Below are positions 32,680 to 40,266 of a stretch of DNA of 44,494 nucleotides, in pieces. The translations under genes were made by a program, and so were the position numbers. The notes under the pieces are model-generated. The model ran no database searches. It saw only the letters and a program-made list of their open reading frames with translations, and was not told where the DNA came from. Numbering within the stretch: position 1 is the first letter of the stretch; each line of letters begins with the position of its first letter. This DNA is from Algoriphagus yeomjeoni (lineage in GTDB: Bacteria; Bacteroidota; Bacteroidia; Cytophagales; Cyclobacteriaceae). Where the stretch lies: contig NZ_QLLK01000018.1 in NCBI RefSeq assembly GCF_003259505.1, positions 1-44,494 of the forward strand. The letters run 5' to 3'.

Positions 32680-35662
32680 GATACTCTTCCTGTTTTTTTT
32701 AACGGCTTTAGTTTTTTCTTTTTCTGTAGAAGCCCAGCAAATACCCTCGTTTAACTTCACTACAGCGGATGGTTTGCCTAATAATTCCATTCGATCGCTT
32801 TTGATAGATTCAAGAGGGATTCTTTGGATAGGCACCGAAAATGGTGTCTCAAAACTTGAAAATGGAGTTTTTCAAAATTTCTATGAATCTGATGGGTTGG
32901 GATTTAATAGTTGCTGGGCGATAGCTGAAGATAAAAAAGGGAATGTTTGGTTTGGAAGTTATGGCGGAGGGATTTCTGTTTTTGACGGTCAAAAATTCCA
33001 TGTATTTACCACCGCTGATGGATTAGCCGATAATAGAATCCGGCATTTTTATCCCTACCAAAATAAGATGCTGATAGGGACAGAAGATGGGGTAAGTATC
33101 GCTGATTTGGAAACATTCGAAATCAGTTCTATTCTTTCGAGCATAGAGAAAAGTGAGCTAAACTATACCGCTGGTTTTTTCGAAGTTGACGATCGCCTGT
33201 TCTATTCTACCTATCGAAGTGGGAGCTACGAGATTGTTTGGGAAAATGAAGTTCCCCAAACCATAAAAATCAACGATTGGCTGCCCATATATTCTGTTTC
33301 TGTTGAAAATGACAGCTTGCTCTTGGCGGATAAAGGATCGGTGAAAAAAATAAGTTCTGTTGATTTTATTTTAGGAAAAGCTCCTTCCCATAGCTTTGGG
33401 CAATCCATCTTCTGGAAAAGTGTAGAAGGTCTCAAAGGAGAGAAATACCTACTGGCAGCAAGTACATTTTCTAAAGACGGAGGCGTTTTTCTATTAAAAG
33501 ATGGGCAGATGGCCCCTCAAAATGAATGGTTTGGAGTGACATCGAATTTCATTCTTTCGGGTGCTTTGGATCAAAAGCGGGAGTTGCTATACCTGGGTTC
33601 GCATGATAAAGGGTTGTTTCAGATCCGGTTAGATGAGGTAATTTTCTATGAGGAATTGGACGGAGCTGAAGTCAAGGGAATTGCCGGTGAAGAGTCGAAT
33701 CTAGGAATATTGAGTAACCAAGGCTTGGAGATCAGAGATTCTTTAGAAGGGACAAATCAGGTAGAATTGGGTGATTTTAAGAAAGTTCAAGCAGCTTATT
33801 TTCGGGATTTTCCTTCGAAAATACCGAAGCATATGGATGGCTTTTTTGAGTTAGACCCTTCGATTTCGGCTAAGGATATAGAGTTTTATGAGCTTCATTT
33901 CGAAGGAAATTCTTTTTGGACAAATACCAATATTGGTATTTTTCAGCTGGATTTGAAGGGTGTATTTTTGGCATACCTGCCAGTTCATGCGTTTTCAATT
34001 GGTTTTACCCCTGACGGAAAACTCTTGGAAACCAACCCTTATGCTGGCGTACGGATCTATTCCGACCCAAAAAACTTTGTGTTCACTTATTTTGAGCCTA
34101 CCGATTCATCGACGCCTTTACAGATTTCCAAAGTGGTGAAAGGAAAAACACGTAACTACTTGGCATCGGTGTTTCATGGCTTGTATCACTGGGATGGAGA
34201 GAATTTTTTCTCATATAAAAATGAAGGAATATGGGATGAGTCCAAGTTCAAAACACTTCATTACCTGAAAGACGGGGTTTTATTGGCGGGGACGGAGTTT
34301 GGAGATTTGTATCAAGTCAAAATCAAACCCAATTTCGAAATTCTCAAGAAGTGGCCAAAGGAGGAGCTGGAAGGAGAATCCATTTTATTTATTGAGAGCT
34401 ATCAGGAGACTATTTTGGTTGTGGCTGAGCTTGGATTACACATTTTGAAAGACGGTGAAAATAGGTTTTGGTCTGAAGGAAATAAGAGTTTTAAGCGGGT
34501 ATTTAAAAGTGCGGCGAAAATTGCTGATCAGCTCTACCTAGGCTTGGACAAAGGGTTTTATATAATTAACCTTCCCAAATTGCTTGCTCAAGAATATCCT
34601 CCGTTGGGGTTGGTGGTGACAGAACTGAAGGTGAATAATAAACCTGTGAATGCTGACAACTTCAACTGGTTTGCTTATCAAGGGGAAAAGCTGTTGCTGA
34701 CATCTAAGGAGAATTCTTTGTCCATCCGCTTTAAGCCGACGGGGAAGCTCAATGAAGCAAAATTGCGATATCATTATAGAATAAAGCCTGATGCTGAGTG
34801 GACGGCATTTAGTGAGGAGCCTCTGGTAGAACTGCCTTATTTACCTTCCGGGAATTATCAGTTGGAAGTAGAAGTGTTGGACTATTTTTCAGGAAAACTG
34901 ACACAGATTTCCTTGCTGGAGTTTTCTATAGCGAAGCCCTTTTATCTTAGGGCCTGGTTTATCATTTCGATGATCTGTTTACTTGCAGCTATGGTTTTTG
35001 TGCTGTATCGAACCAGGCTAAACCGAATCCGAAGTCAATCACAACTCAAGCAACGACTGACGGAGATCAAGCTGGAGGCCCTGCAATCCCAGATGAATCC
35101 GCATTTTACATTCAACGCCATTAATAGTATACAATATTTCATCTTGAAAAATGATACTACGCAGGCACTTGCTTTTCTGGGTAAGTTTAGCAAGCTGATC
35201 AGAATCACGCTGGAGCAAAGTAGCAAATCTCAAGTTTCGCTAGAAGAAGAGATCAGCTACCTGAGTCAATATATAGAAGTGGAAAACTCACGCATGGATC
35301 ATCGGATGAAATGGGAGATCAACGGTGATGCTTTGGAACGTCAAAAAGAGATTATGATTCCTCCTATGCTGATTCAGCCCTTGGTGGAGAATGTCTTTGT
35401 TCATGCATTTCCTGCAGAGCATCCCAATCCAGAACTAATGATCAGTTACGAAATCATCTCGTCGACGCAGCTCCGATGCATTGTCCAAGATAATGGGGTA
35501 GGCATGCACCAAGAATCCCAAAACAGACACGATTCCAAAGGCTTAAAAATGATCCGGGAGAAACTGAGTTTGCTTCCAGGGTATAGGGAGAATAGCTTTG
35601 AAATTCGCTCGGATGCCAGAGGCTATACGGTGCGGGTGGTTATTTTTTATGGGGAAAATTGA
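32666..35662 (+). CDS. propeller-domain sensor histidine kinase (LytS/YehU-type)
   Basis: This 998-residue hybrid-looking but single-kinase sensor has a signal peptide (about 1-23). A large periplasmic region of two-component regulator propeller repeats follows; three are clear, such as NSIRSLLIDSRGILWIGTENGVS, then WAIAEDKKGNVWFGS. Next are a Y_Y_Y domain (about 665-750), one membrane helix (about 763-785) and a cytosolic His_kinase (PF06580) domain with H813 in QMNPHFTFNAINSIQ and an ATPase part with DNGVGM (about 942-947). The PF06580 class pairs with LytTR regulators, matching the overlapping gene upstream. The periplasmic part probably senses an envelope or polymer signal; the ligand is unknown. 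Confidence 0.93.
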   Translation: MGFIKILFLFFLTALVFSFSVEAQQIPSFNFTTADGLPNNSIRSLLIDSRGILWIGTENGVSKLENGVFQNFYESDGLGFNSCWAIAEDKKGNVWFGSYGGGISVFDGQKFHVFTTADGLADNRIRHFYPYQNKMLIGTEDGVSIADLETFEISSILSSIEKSELNYTAGFFEVDDRLFYSTYRSGSYEIVWENEVPQTIKINDWLPIYSVSVENDSLLLADKGSVKKISSVDFILGKAPSHSFGQSIFWKSVEGLKGEKYLLAASTFSKDGGVFLLKDGQMAPQNEWFGVTSNFILSGALDQKRELLYLGSHDKGLFQIRLDEVIFYEELDGAEVKGIAGEESNLGILSNQGLEIRDSLEGTNQVELGDFKKVQAAYFRDFPSKIPKHMDGFFELDPSISAKDIEFYELHFEGNSFWTNTNIGIFQLDLKGVFLAYLPVHAFSIGFTPDGKLLETNPYAGVRIYSDPKNFVFTYFEPTDSSTPLQISKVVKGKTRNYLASVFHGLYHWDGENFFSYKNEGIWDESKFKTLHYLKDGVLLAGTEFGDLYQVKIKPNFEILKKWPKEELEGESILFIESYQETILVVAELGLHILKDGENRFWSEGNKSFKRVFKSAAKIADQLYLGLDKGFYIINLPKLLAQEYPPLGLVVTELKVNNKPVNADNFNWFAYQGEKLLLTSKENSLSIRFKPTGKLNEAKLRYHYRIKPDAEWTAFSEEPLVELPYLPSGNYQLEVEVLDYFSGKLTQISLLEFSIAKPFYLRAWFIISMICLLAAMVFVLYRTRLNRIRSQSQLKQRLTEIKLEALQSQMNPHFTFNAINSIQYFILKNDTTQALAFLGKFSKLIRITLEQSSKSQVSLEEEISYLSQYIEVENSRMDHRMKWEINGDALERQKEIMIPPMLIQPLVENVFVHAFPAEHPNPELMISYEIISSTQLRCIVQDNGVGMHQESQNRHDSKGLKMIREKLSLLPGYRENSFEIRSDARGYTVRVVIFYGEN

Positions 35663-35748
35663 CGGTTATGTATGGGGATGGGGCGTTTGTGAATTGGTGG
35701 GGGAATTAGGGCTTTTGTTTTTATAAATTCAATAAAAAAACAAAAGCT

Positions 35749-35838
35749 ATGGAGATAATTACTGATTGTTTGAATTGCGAAAGTGAATCTTTCAATAACC
35801 GAGTTTACTATGAATGTTCAACATTGATTCATTGGTGA
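35749..35838 (+). CDS. 29-residue cysteine-containing peptide, possibly a remnant zinc ribbon
   Basis: This small reading frame starts ATGGAG and stops at TGA, whose last base begins the next ATG (TGATG). The peptide starts MEIITDCLNCESESFNNRV and has C7-x2-C10 and, after 12 residues, C23 followed by H28. The C-x2-C ... YEC pattern looks like the front of a small zinc ribbon that stops before its last ligand. It may be a genuine tiny protein, a leader peptide for the following genes, or a truncated gene. It lies 86 bases after the histidine kinase stop. Confidence 0.4.
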   Translation: MEIITDCLNCESESFNNRVYYECSTLIHW

Positions 35839-35990
35839 TGGCTAAAGGTGACTATTCTTCAAAGTGGGGCGGTTCAAGAAATGGCTATGAAAAAGGAAAA
35901 AAAGATGCTAATGATAGTATGATAAATAAGGTCATTGACATCATTGGTAAAATAGCTGATGCATTTTTTGAGGCTAGGAAAAAAAGATAG
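35838..35990 (+). CDS. 50-residue basic small protein of unknown function
   Basis: It begins MAKGDYSSKWGGSRNGYEKG, a glycine/serine/lysine-rich start, then a predicted amphipathic helix (about 29-46, MINKVIDIIGKIADAFFEAR) and a KKR end. There is no signal peptide. Its ATG overlaps the stop of the 29-residue peptide, and the next gene begins 29 bases after its stop, so it belongs to the same run of genes. I recognise no family. Short helix-plus-basic proteins of this sort can be membrane-active or RNA-binding, but nothing here decides it. Confidence 0.5.
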   Translation: MAKGDYSSKWGGSRNGYEKGKKDANDSMINKVIDIIGKIADAFFEARKKR

Positions 35991-36019
35991 ATCCAATTTG
36001 AGATATAAATTTATTTAAA

Positions 36020-36550
36020 ATGAGCTGGGGTACAAAAGAACAAAAAGGCGAGTTAGCATTACTTGGTTTAGAGTCAGGATTAAGTCTATTAAACTCTATG
36101 TTTGAGGAGAGTAAAAAGTTTAAAAAAGAAGCAAAGGAGGATCCGAAATTAATTGATGATACTGAGCTTTTGAGAATACTTGATATTAATGAAGAATATA
36201 CTACTCGAGTAAACAATTTATTATATGACACTGAGTTAGGATGTAAGTTTAAAAGGACTGAAGAGATTTTTTTAATGATAATTGAGGTGATTATGTTGGA
36301 TTTGGAATATGATTATGAAGAAGTTATTAAAAATTTCACGAATAGTTTTGATAATGAAGCATTCATTGAGGCTCATGATCAGGCTATGAAATTGAGGACA
36401 GAGAGATTAAAAAATGAATATGATGCAAATCTTATTCAATATAATGTTGATTATGAGGCGTATTTAGAAAATAAAAAGAACACAGGCTTTTTTAAATCTA
36501 TTTTTGGAGAGTCTTTGGTTGAGCCAAGCAAGCCCATTTTAAGAAGCTAA
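36020..36550 (+). CDS. uncharacterised cytosolic protein (176 residues)
   Basis: I recognise no family. The protein is acidic and looks mostly helical: a short MSWGTKEQKGELALLGLESG start, helices with LLNSMFEESKKFKKEAKE, a hydrophobic helix around 80-95 (RTEEIFLMIIEVIMLDLEY), and a long charged helix at about 108-155 with coiled-coil character. It has one cysteine (C75) and no signal peptide. The DNA is very AT-rich (16 G/C in 60 bases at 36241-36300) compared with flanking housekeeping genes. It is followed after six bases by a membrane-protein gene, suggesting a co-translated pair. Confidence 0.7.
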   Translation: MSWGTKEQKGELALLGLESGLSLLNSMFEESKKFKKEAKEDPKLIDDTELLRILDINEEYTTRVNNLLYDTELGCKFKRTEEIFLMIIEVIMLDLEYDYEEVIKNFTNSFDNEAFIEAHDQAMKLRTERLKNEYDANLIQYNVDYEAYLENKKNTGFFKSIFGESLVEPSKPILRS

Positions 36551-36556
36551 TCAGTT

Positions 36557-37132
36557 ATGAAACATTTGATTTTTGGCATTTTAACAATTTTTATAGTGAA
36601 AGGTCTTGTTTATTTTAATATCCTGCATGAAAGTGATTTGAATAGACCATTTAAAATTGACTTAAATATAACAGGACTCAATTTGGATGTTTTTAATGAG
36701 GAAAAGATATATTTTGAAATTATTGATGGCAAAACTAGGGTTGGGGATAAATTTTTTAATGACTATGATTTAGTTGATGTTAATGGAAAAACTTATGTTG
36801 TAGATACGGGTTTGGAAAAGGCTCAACTTCATGAATATACTGTTGCTAAGCGCATAGAAAGAAACTTTCATCTATTGAATTCTCAGAAGTTGTTCTCTTG
36901 GTTTTCTTACTTAGTTATACTAGCTATAATAGTATATGTGCTTTTTGCTGTAATTCCTAATGAAGGTATATTATTAGGTGTTTTTCTTATATTTATTTTT
37001 GTGCTTGCCTATTTGATACCAATATTTTTTGTCATAGGATATTTAGGCTGGTCAGGATGGGTGGGGTTGCTTATTTTAATACTTTACATTCTGATAGATA
37101 TATTAGTGTTATCATTTTTAGTTGGAGAATAA
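36557..37132 (+). CDS. uncharacterised multi-pass membrane protein (191 residues)
   Basis: I recognise no family. The order is an N-terminal hydrophobic segment (about 3-20) that could be a signal anchor, a hydrophilic domain (about 22-105) with several beta-like strands (INGKTYVVD type), then three to four closely spaced membrane segments (about 112-130, 136-158, 163-185). The soluble domain is probably on the outer face of the inner membrane if the first segment inserts as an anchor; the topology is inferred. The base composition is very AT-rich, like its upstream neighbour. In a defence-type reading this would be the membrane effector, but no catalytic motif supports that. Confidence 0.7.
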   Translation: MKHLIFGILTIFIVKGLVYFNILHESDLNRPFKIDLNITGLNLDVFNEEKIYFEIIDGKTRVGDKFFNDYDLVDVNGKTYVVDTGLEKAQLHEYTVAKRIERNFHLLNSQKLFSWFSYLVILAIIVYVLFAVIPNEGILLGVFLIFIFVLAYLIPIFFVIGYLGWSGWVGLLILILYILIDILVLSFLVGE

Positions 37133-37161
37133 AATTAAGGATTTGATCTTAAAAATATTTT

Positions 37162-37413
37162 ATGCCCACCTACCTCTGTCAACAATGCGGAACAAAATTC
37201 ACCTCTATTCCCAACCTTACCAGCTCGCCTTGTTTCCGGCATCCGCTTGGATCGAATAAAGGGAAGCATAAGCTATTTGAAGGAGGAGAGAAGGCTACGT
37301 ATGACTGCAAGTACTGCGGGACAAGTAATAATAATTTAGCAAATCTTATTGCCGCGCCATGCTTTCGCCATCCAGATGGTGCTAATAAAGGGAAACATTC
37401 TCCAGCTTTATGA
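37162..37413 (+). CDS. tandem zinc-binding protein, two C-x2-C-x14-C-x2-H-x8-H units
   Basis: This 83-residue protein is built of two near-copies of one motif. Unit 1 uses C6, C9, C24, H27 and H36. Unit 2 uses C49, C52, C67, H70 and H79. The spacing is exactly the same in both. Both units also share N-L before the third cysteine and PCFRHP-x-G-x-NKGKH around the histidines. Such units look like small metal-binding ribbons for protein or nucleic-acid contact. The stop codon overlaps the start of the HNH gene by four bases (ATGA), so the two are tightly coupled; the zinc protein may guide or restrain the nuclease. The family name is uncertain. Confidence 0.75.
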   Translation: MPTYLCQQCGTKFTSIPNLTSSPCFRHPLGSNKGKHKLFEGGEKATYDCKYCGTSNNNLANLIAAPCFRHPDGANKGKHSPAL

Positions 37414-37838
37414 TAGAAGAACTTAGACCATACCATCGCGGTGAGATCAACCGTGCCTTTGAGCGTGTGAAAGCCTTGCTTCATTACGATGCTGTGAAGC
37501 GTGGTAATGGAATAGCTTTTTACATAGATACTTACACAGGAGAAGAACTCAGAGGTGGTGATGCCTATGACTACGATCATATTTTTCCTTCCGAAATGAT
37601 CCATAGCCGATACAAAAATAAGTTGTCTGATTTACAAATCGCCGAGCTCGTCAATATTCCAGAAAATATCGCGGTGACGCTTAGAAGTATTAATCAATCC
37701 AAAGGGAAGAAAGATCCTGAATTTTGGATTCTGGACTCTAGAATTATGATTGGTACCTCTATAAAATTAGCTCGGGTTAAGTCAGCAATAGCAAAGGCGA
37801 AAGCAGCGATTGAGGTGAAAGCTTCTGAGTTCGGTTGA
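37410..37838 (+). CDS. HNH-type nuclease-like protein
   Basis: The 142-residue protein carries an HNH/beta-beta-alpha-metal signature: D56-H57 in YDYDHIFPSE, N86 in PENIAV, and N95-x2-K98 in INQSKGKKDPEFW. This is typical of compact HNH nucleases in which DH starts and N-x2-K closes the motif. The N-terminal part (about 1-45) is helical and ends in FYIDTYTGE, matching the first strand before the motif. It has no signal peptide. It is translationally coupled to the zinc-binding protein. A sample of its sequence (37501-37560) is 24 of 60 G/C, so its composition is genome-like, unlike the genes just upstream. DNA cleavage is inferred, target unknown. Confidence 0.8.
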   Translation: MIEELRPYHRGEINRAFERVKALLHYDAVKRGNGIAFYIDTYTGEELRGGDAYDYDHIFPSEMIHSRYKNKLSDLQIAELVNIPENIAVTLRSINQSKGKKDPEFWILDSRIMIGTSIKLARVKSAIAKAKAAIEVKASEFG

Positions 37839-37964
37839 TGATGATTAAGACGATTATCCACTAAAAGACGACACTTAAGAATTGTTAGCGTTTCTAAAGT
37901 TGACGTTTTCTAAACTTGCTACTCAATGGGAATAGCAATTCTCACGGTGTTAAGTAACTTTTAT

Positions 37965-38010
37965 AAAATCGGACTTATTTCTAGGGGTGGAAATCTGTCC
38001 GATTTTTTTT
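37965..38010. terminator. terminator closing the accessory block
   Basis: AAAATCGGAC pairs with GTCCGATTTT (10 bp). The loop contains a second weak stem (ATTTC/GAAAT). A run of eight T follows on the plus strand. The minus side also has a T-rich flank, so it may serve the protease gene too. Confidence 0.88.
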
Positions 38011-38045
38011 AAACCCGAAATCAAGCACCCCAAAGCCGAAATCGA

Positions 38046-38918
38046 CTACTCTTCCTCAAAACTCACCCCATTCGCACGCATAAATTCCTTGATCACTGAC
38101 ACGTGAATACATTCTCCTAAATGGATAAAGGCATAGTCATTCACTTTTTTAGCTTTGCCATGAGCGATTATTGCTTTTTCTTCAATATCAAAACCTAGGT
38201 GCAAATGCTTGGTTCTACTTTGCATGCCACAAACTTTGCCGCTGGCATCAAAAAGAGGCCCACCGCTTTGTCCTCTCAGTCCAGGCGTGCTCATTTCCAT
38301 TCCATAGACTTTGCCGTTTTTGTCTCCCAAGAAGCGGGTAAGCATGCCTTCGATTGGAAATCGAGGAGAACGCATTGCTCCAGTACTAGTCCACTCTAGA
38401 GATTGTTTTTGCGTATTTAGCTGGTAATTTGAAAATTCTGGAAAAGGGAATCCTAGCCTACAAAGCATGGCTCCCGGATTAATATCAACATGATCTTTTT
38501 TGAATTTGGGGACGCTGGTGAAAAGTGTCTTCTCAAAACCTTCGAATTTGATCAAGGCCAAATCATATTCCGGATGAATAAAGAACTTCATGTTTTTAAT
38601 CTGATCTACACAATCCACAAATGTTACACGCATCTCTGAGGTAGCGTCGGACTTTAAGCCAAGCTTTTTGGCTAGCGCAGAACGCTGACCTCCTCCGAGA
38701 TCTCTGCCTTGCTGTAAGAAGGTGTTGTATTTTTGATTGATTTGATCCGCTTGAGAAAGCCACTGAGCTACATGTTTGCAAGTCAGTGCATATCCTTCTT
38801 GATTGACAAAGAATAGGGTAGCGGCACCTCTTTCGATTTGTGTGCTTCCAAAATTTCTGGATATAGAATGTATAGCTCGAGTGTAGCCGGCAGTTTCGAG
38901 AATTGCTTTTTCGAACAT
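38046..38918 (-). CDS. trypsin-like serine protease, cytosolic, single domain
   Basis: This 290-residue chymotrypsin-fold protease has the triad in order: H49 (LTCKHVA), D119 (EYDLALIKF) and S218 (GQSGGPLF). There is no signal peptide, no membrane segment and no PDZ domain, unlike DegP/HtrA, so it should work in the cytosol. An insert of about 30 residues (about 63-92) follows the histidine region. It is convergent with the accessory block across the shared terminator. Small cytosolic trypsin-like proteases occur in several bacterial conflict systems, so a link to the block is possible but not shown. Substrate unknown. Confidence 0.85.
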   Translation of the reverse strand: MFEKAILETAGYTRAIHSISRNFGSTQIERGAATLFFVNQEGYALTCKHVAQWLSQADQINQKYNTFLQQGRDLGGGQRSALAKKLGLKSDATSEMRVTFVDCVDQIKNMKFFIHPEYDLALIKFEGFEKTLFTSVPKFKKDHVDINPGAMLCRLGFPFPEFSNYQLNTQKQSLEWTSTGAMRSPRFPIEGMLTRFLGDKNGKVYGMEMSTPGLRGQSGGPLFDASGKVCGMQSRTKHLHLGFDIEEKAIIAHGKAKKVNDYAFIHLGECIHVSVIKEFMRANGVSFEEE

Positions 38919-39037
38919 TAAAAATTGCTTAAGTCAGCCTTCAAATTAGGCAAAAGCATCGTAATTATGATTTTTTCAGAATTTTAAGAAACTATTTTTC
39001 TTCGAAATCGATTGAATTCACGTGGCTTCGAAGATAG

Positions 39038-39069
39038 TTTGGGCTAGCCAAATAAATGTAATAACTTAG
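39038..39069 (+). promoter_or_regulatory. candidate promoter of gapA
   Basis: TTTG (39038-39041) and TAACTTAG (39062-39069, one mismatch to TAnnTTTG) have 20 bases between them. The TTAG ending matches the icd promoter candidate. The start would be near 39076, about 80 bases before the ATG. Confidence 0.5.
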
Positions 39070-39155
39070 CCACCCCACAGGGATTTTTAGCCAAAAGAGG
39101 CATACCCTTAAAAGGGAATTTTAGGAATCAAACCTATACTCAAAATCAAAATAAT

Positions 39156-40160
39156 ATGAGCAAGATTAAAGTTGGAATCAACGGATTCGGAAGAATCGGA
39201 CGTTTGGCGTTCAGAGTTGCACAAGAAAGAGAAGATATCCAAGTAGTAGCGATCAACGATTTGATCGACGTAGACTACATGGCTTATATGCTTAAGTATG
39301 ACTCTACTCACGGTAACTTCAAAGGTACTGTAGAGGTGAAAGACGGCGCATTGGTAGTGAATGGAAATAGCATTCGTGTTACTTCTGAAAAAAGCCCGGC
39401 AAACCTTAAGTGGGGTGAAGTAGGAGCTGATTATGTAATCGAGTCAACTGGTATTTTCTTGACCAAAGAAACTGCTCAAGGTCACATCGATGCTGGTGCA
39501 AAGAAAGTAGTAATGTCTGCTCCATCTAAAGATGATACCCCGATGTTTGTAATGGGTGTTAACGAAGATTCTTACACTTCTGACATGGTTTTCGTGTCTA
39601 ACGCTTCTTGTACTACCAACTGTTTGGCACCAATCGCCAAGGTATTGAATGACAACTGGGGAATCGAGGAAGGCTTGATGACTACAGTCCACGCGACTAC
39701 TGCAACTCAGAAAACTGTTGACGGACCTTCTGCGAAGGACTGGAGAGGTGGACGTGGAGCTGGTCAAAACATCATCCCTTCATCTACTGGAGCTGCGAAA
39801 GCGGTAGGTAAAGTAATTCCTGAGCTTAACGGTAAATTGACAGGTATGGCATTCAGAGTTCCTACTCCAGATGTATCTGTTGTCGATTTGACAGTAAGAT
39901 TGAAAAAGCCAGCTACTTACGCTGAAGTTTGTGCTAAAATGAAAGAGGTATCTGAGACTACTATGAAAGGTGTTCTTGGATACACTGAAGACGATGTGGT
40001 TTCTAACGATTTCCTTGGAGATGCTAGAACTTCCATCTTCGATGCAGGTGCTGGTATCCAGCTTTCTGACACGTTCTTGAAAGTAGTTTCCTGGTACGAT
40101 AACGAGTGGGGTTATTCTAACAAAGTAATCGACTTGGTAAGCTTCATTGCTAGCAAATAA
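39156..40160 (+). CDS. gapA: glyceraldehyde-3-phosphate dehydrogenase, type I
   Basis: This 334-residue glycolytic enzyme oxidises glyceraldehyde-3-phosphate to 1,3-bisphosphoglycerate with NAD. It has the N-terminal nucleotide fold NGFGRIGR (9-16), D35 in AINDL that points to NAD use, the catalytic C152 in SNASCTTNCLAP, H179 in TTVHATT, and the C-terminal SWYDNEWGYSNKV. The sequence is of full length and well conserved, with codon use typical of a strongly expressed gene. It is monocistronic between a promoter-like element and a strong terminator. Confidence 0.98.
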   Translation: MSKIKVGINGFGRIGRLAFRVAQEREDIQVVAINDLIDVDYMAYMLKYDSTHGNFKGTVEVKDGALVVNGNSIRVTSEKSPANLKWGEVGADYVIESTGIFLTKETAQGHIDAGAKKVVMSAPSKDDTPMFVMGVNEDSYTSDMVFVSNASCTTNCLAPIAKVLNDNWGIEEGLMTTVHATTATQKTVDGPSAKDWRGGRGAGQNIIPSSTGAAKAVGKVIPELNGKLTGMAFRVPTPDVSVVDLTVRLKKPATYAEVCAKMKEVSETTMKGVLGYTEDDVVSNDFLGDARTSIFDAGAGIQLSDTFLKVVSWYDNEWGYSNKVIDLVSFIASK

Positions 40161-40187
40161 GGAGAAGTAATTCTCAAAATATACACG

Positions 40188-40214
40188 AAAGCCGATCTTA
40201 GGATCGGCTTTTTT
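40188..40214 (+). terminator. terminator of gapA
   Basis: AAAGCCGATC (40188-40197) pairs with GATCGGCTTT (40202-40211) around TTAG, followed by a T run. Confidence 0.94.
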
Positions 40215-40266
40215 CGTTAATAGTGTAAACAAAAATAAAGACTAAGCCTGTTGTATAATAAAAAGC

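Noticed and set aside
35663..38918. Prophage or integrative element around the accessory block
   Set aside because: No integrase, transposase, tRNA attachment repeat or terminal inverted repeat is seen at either edge.
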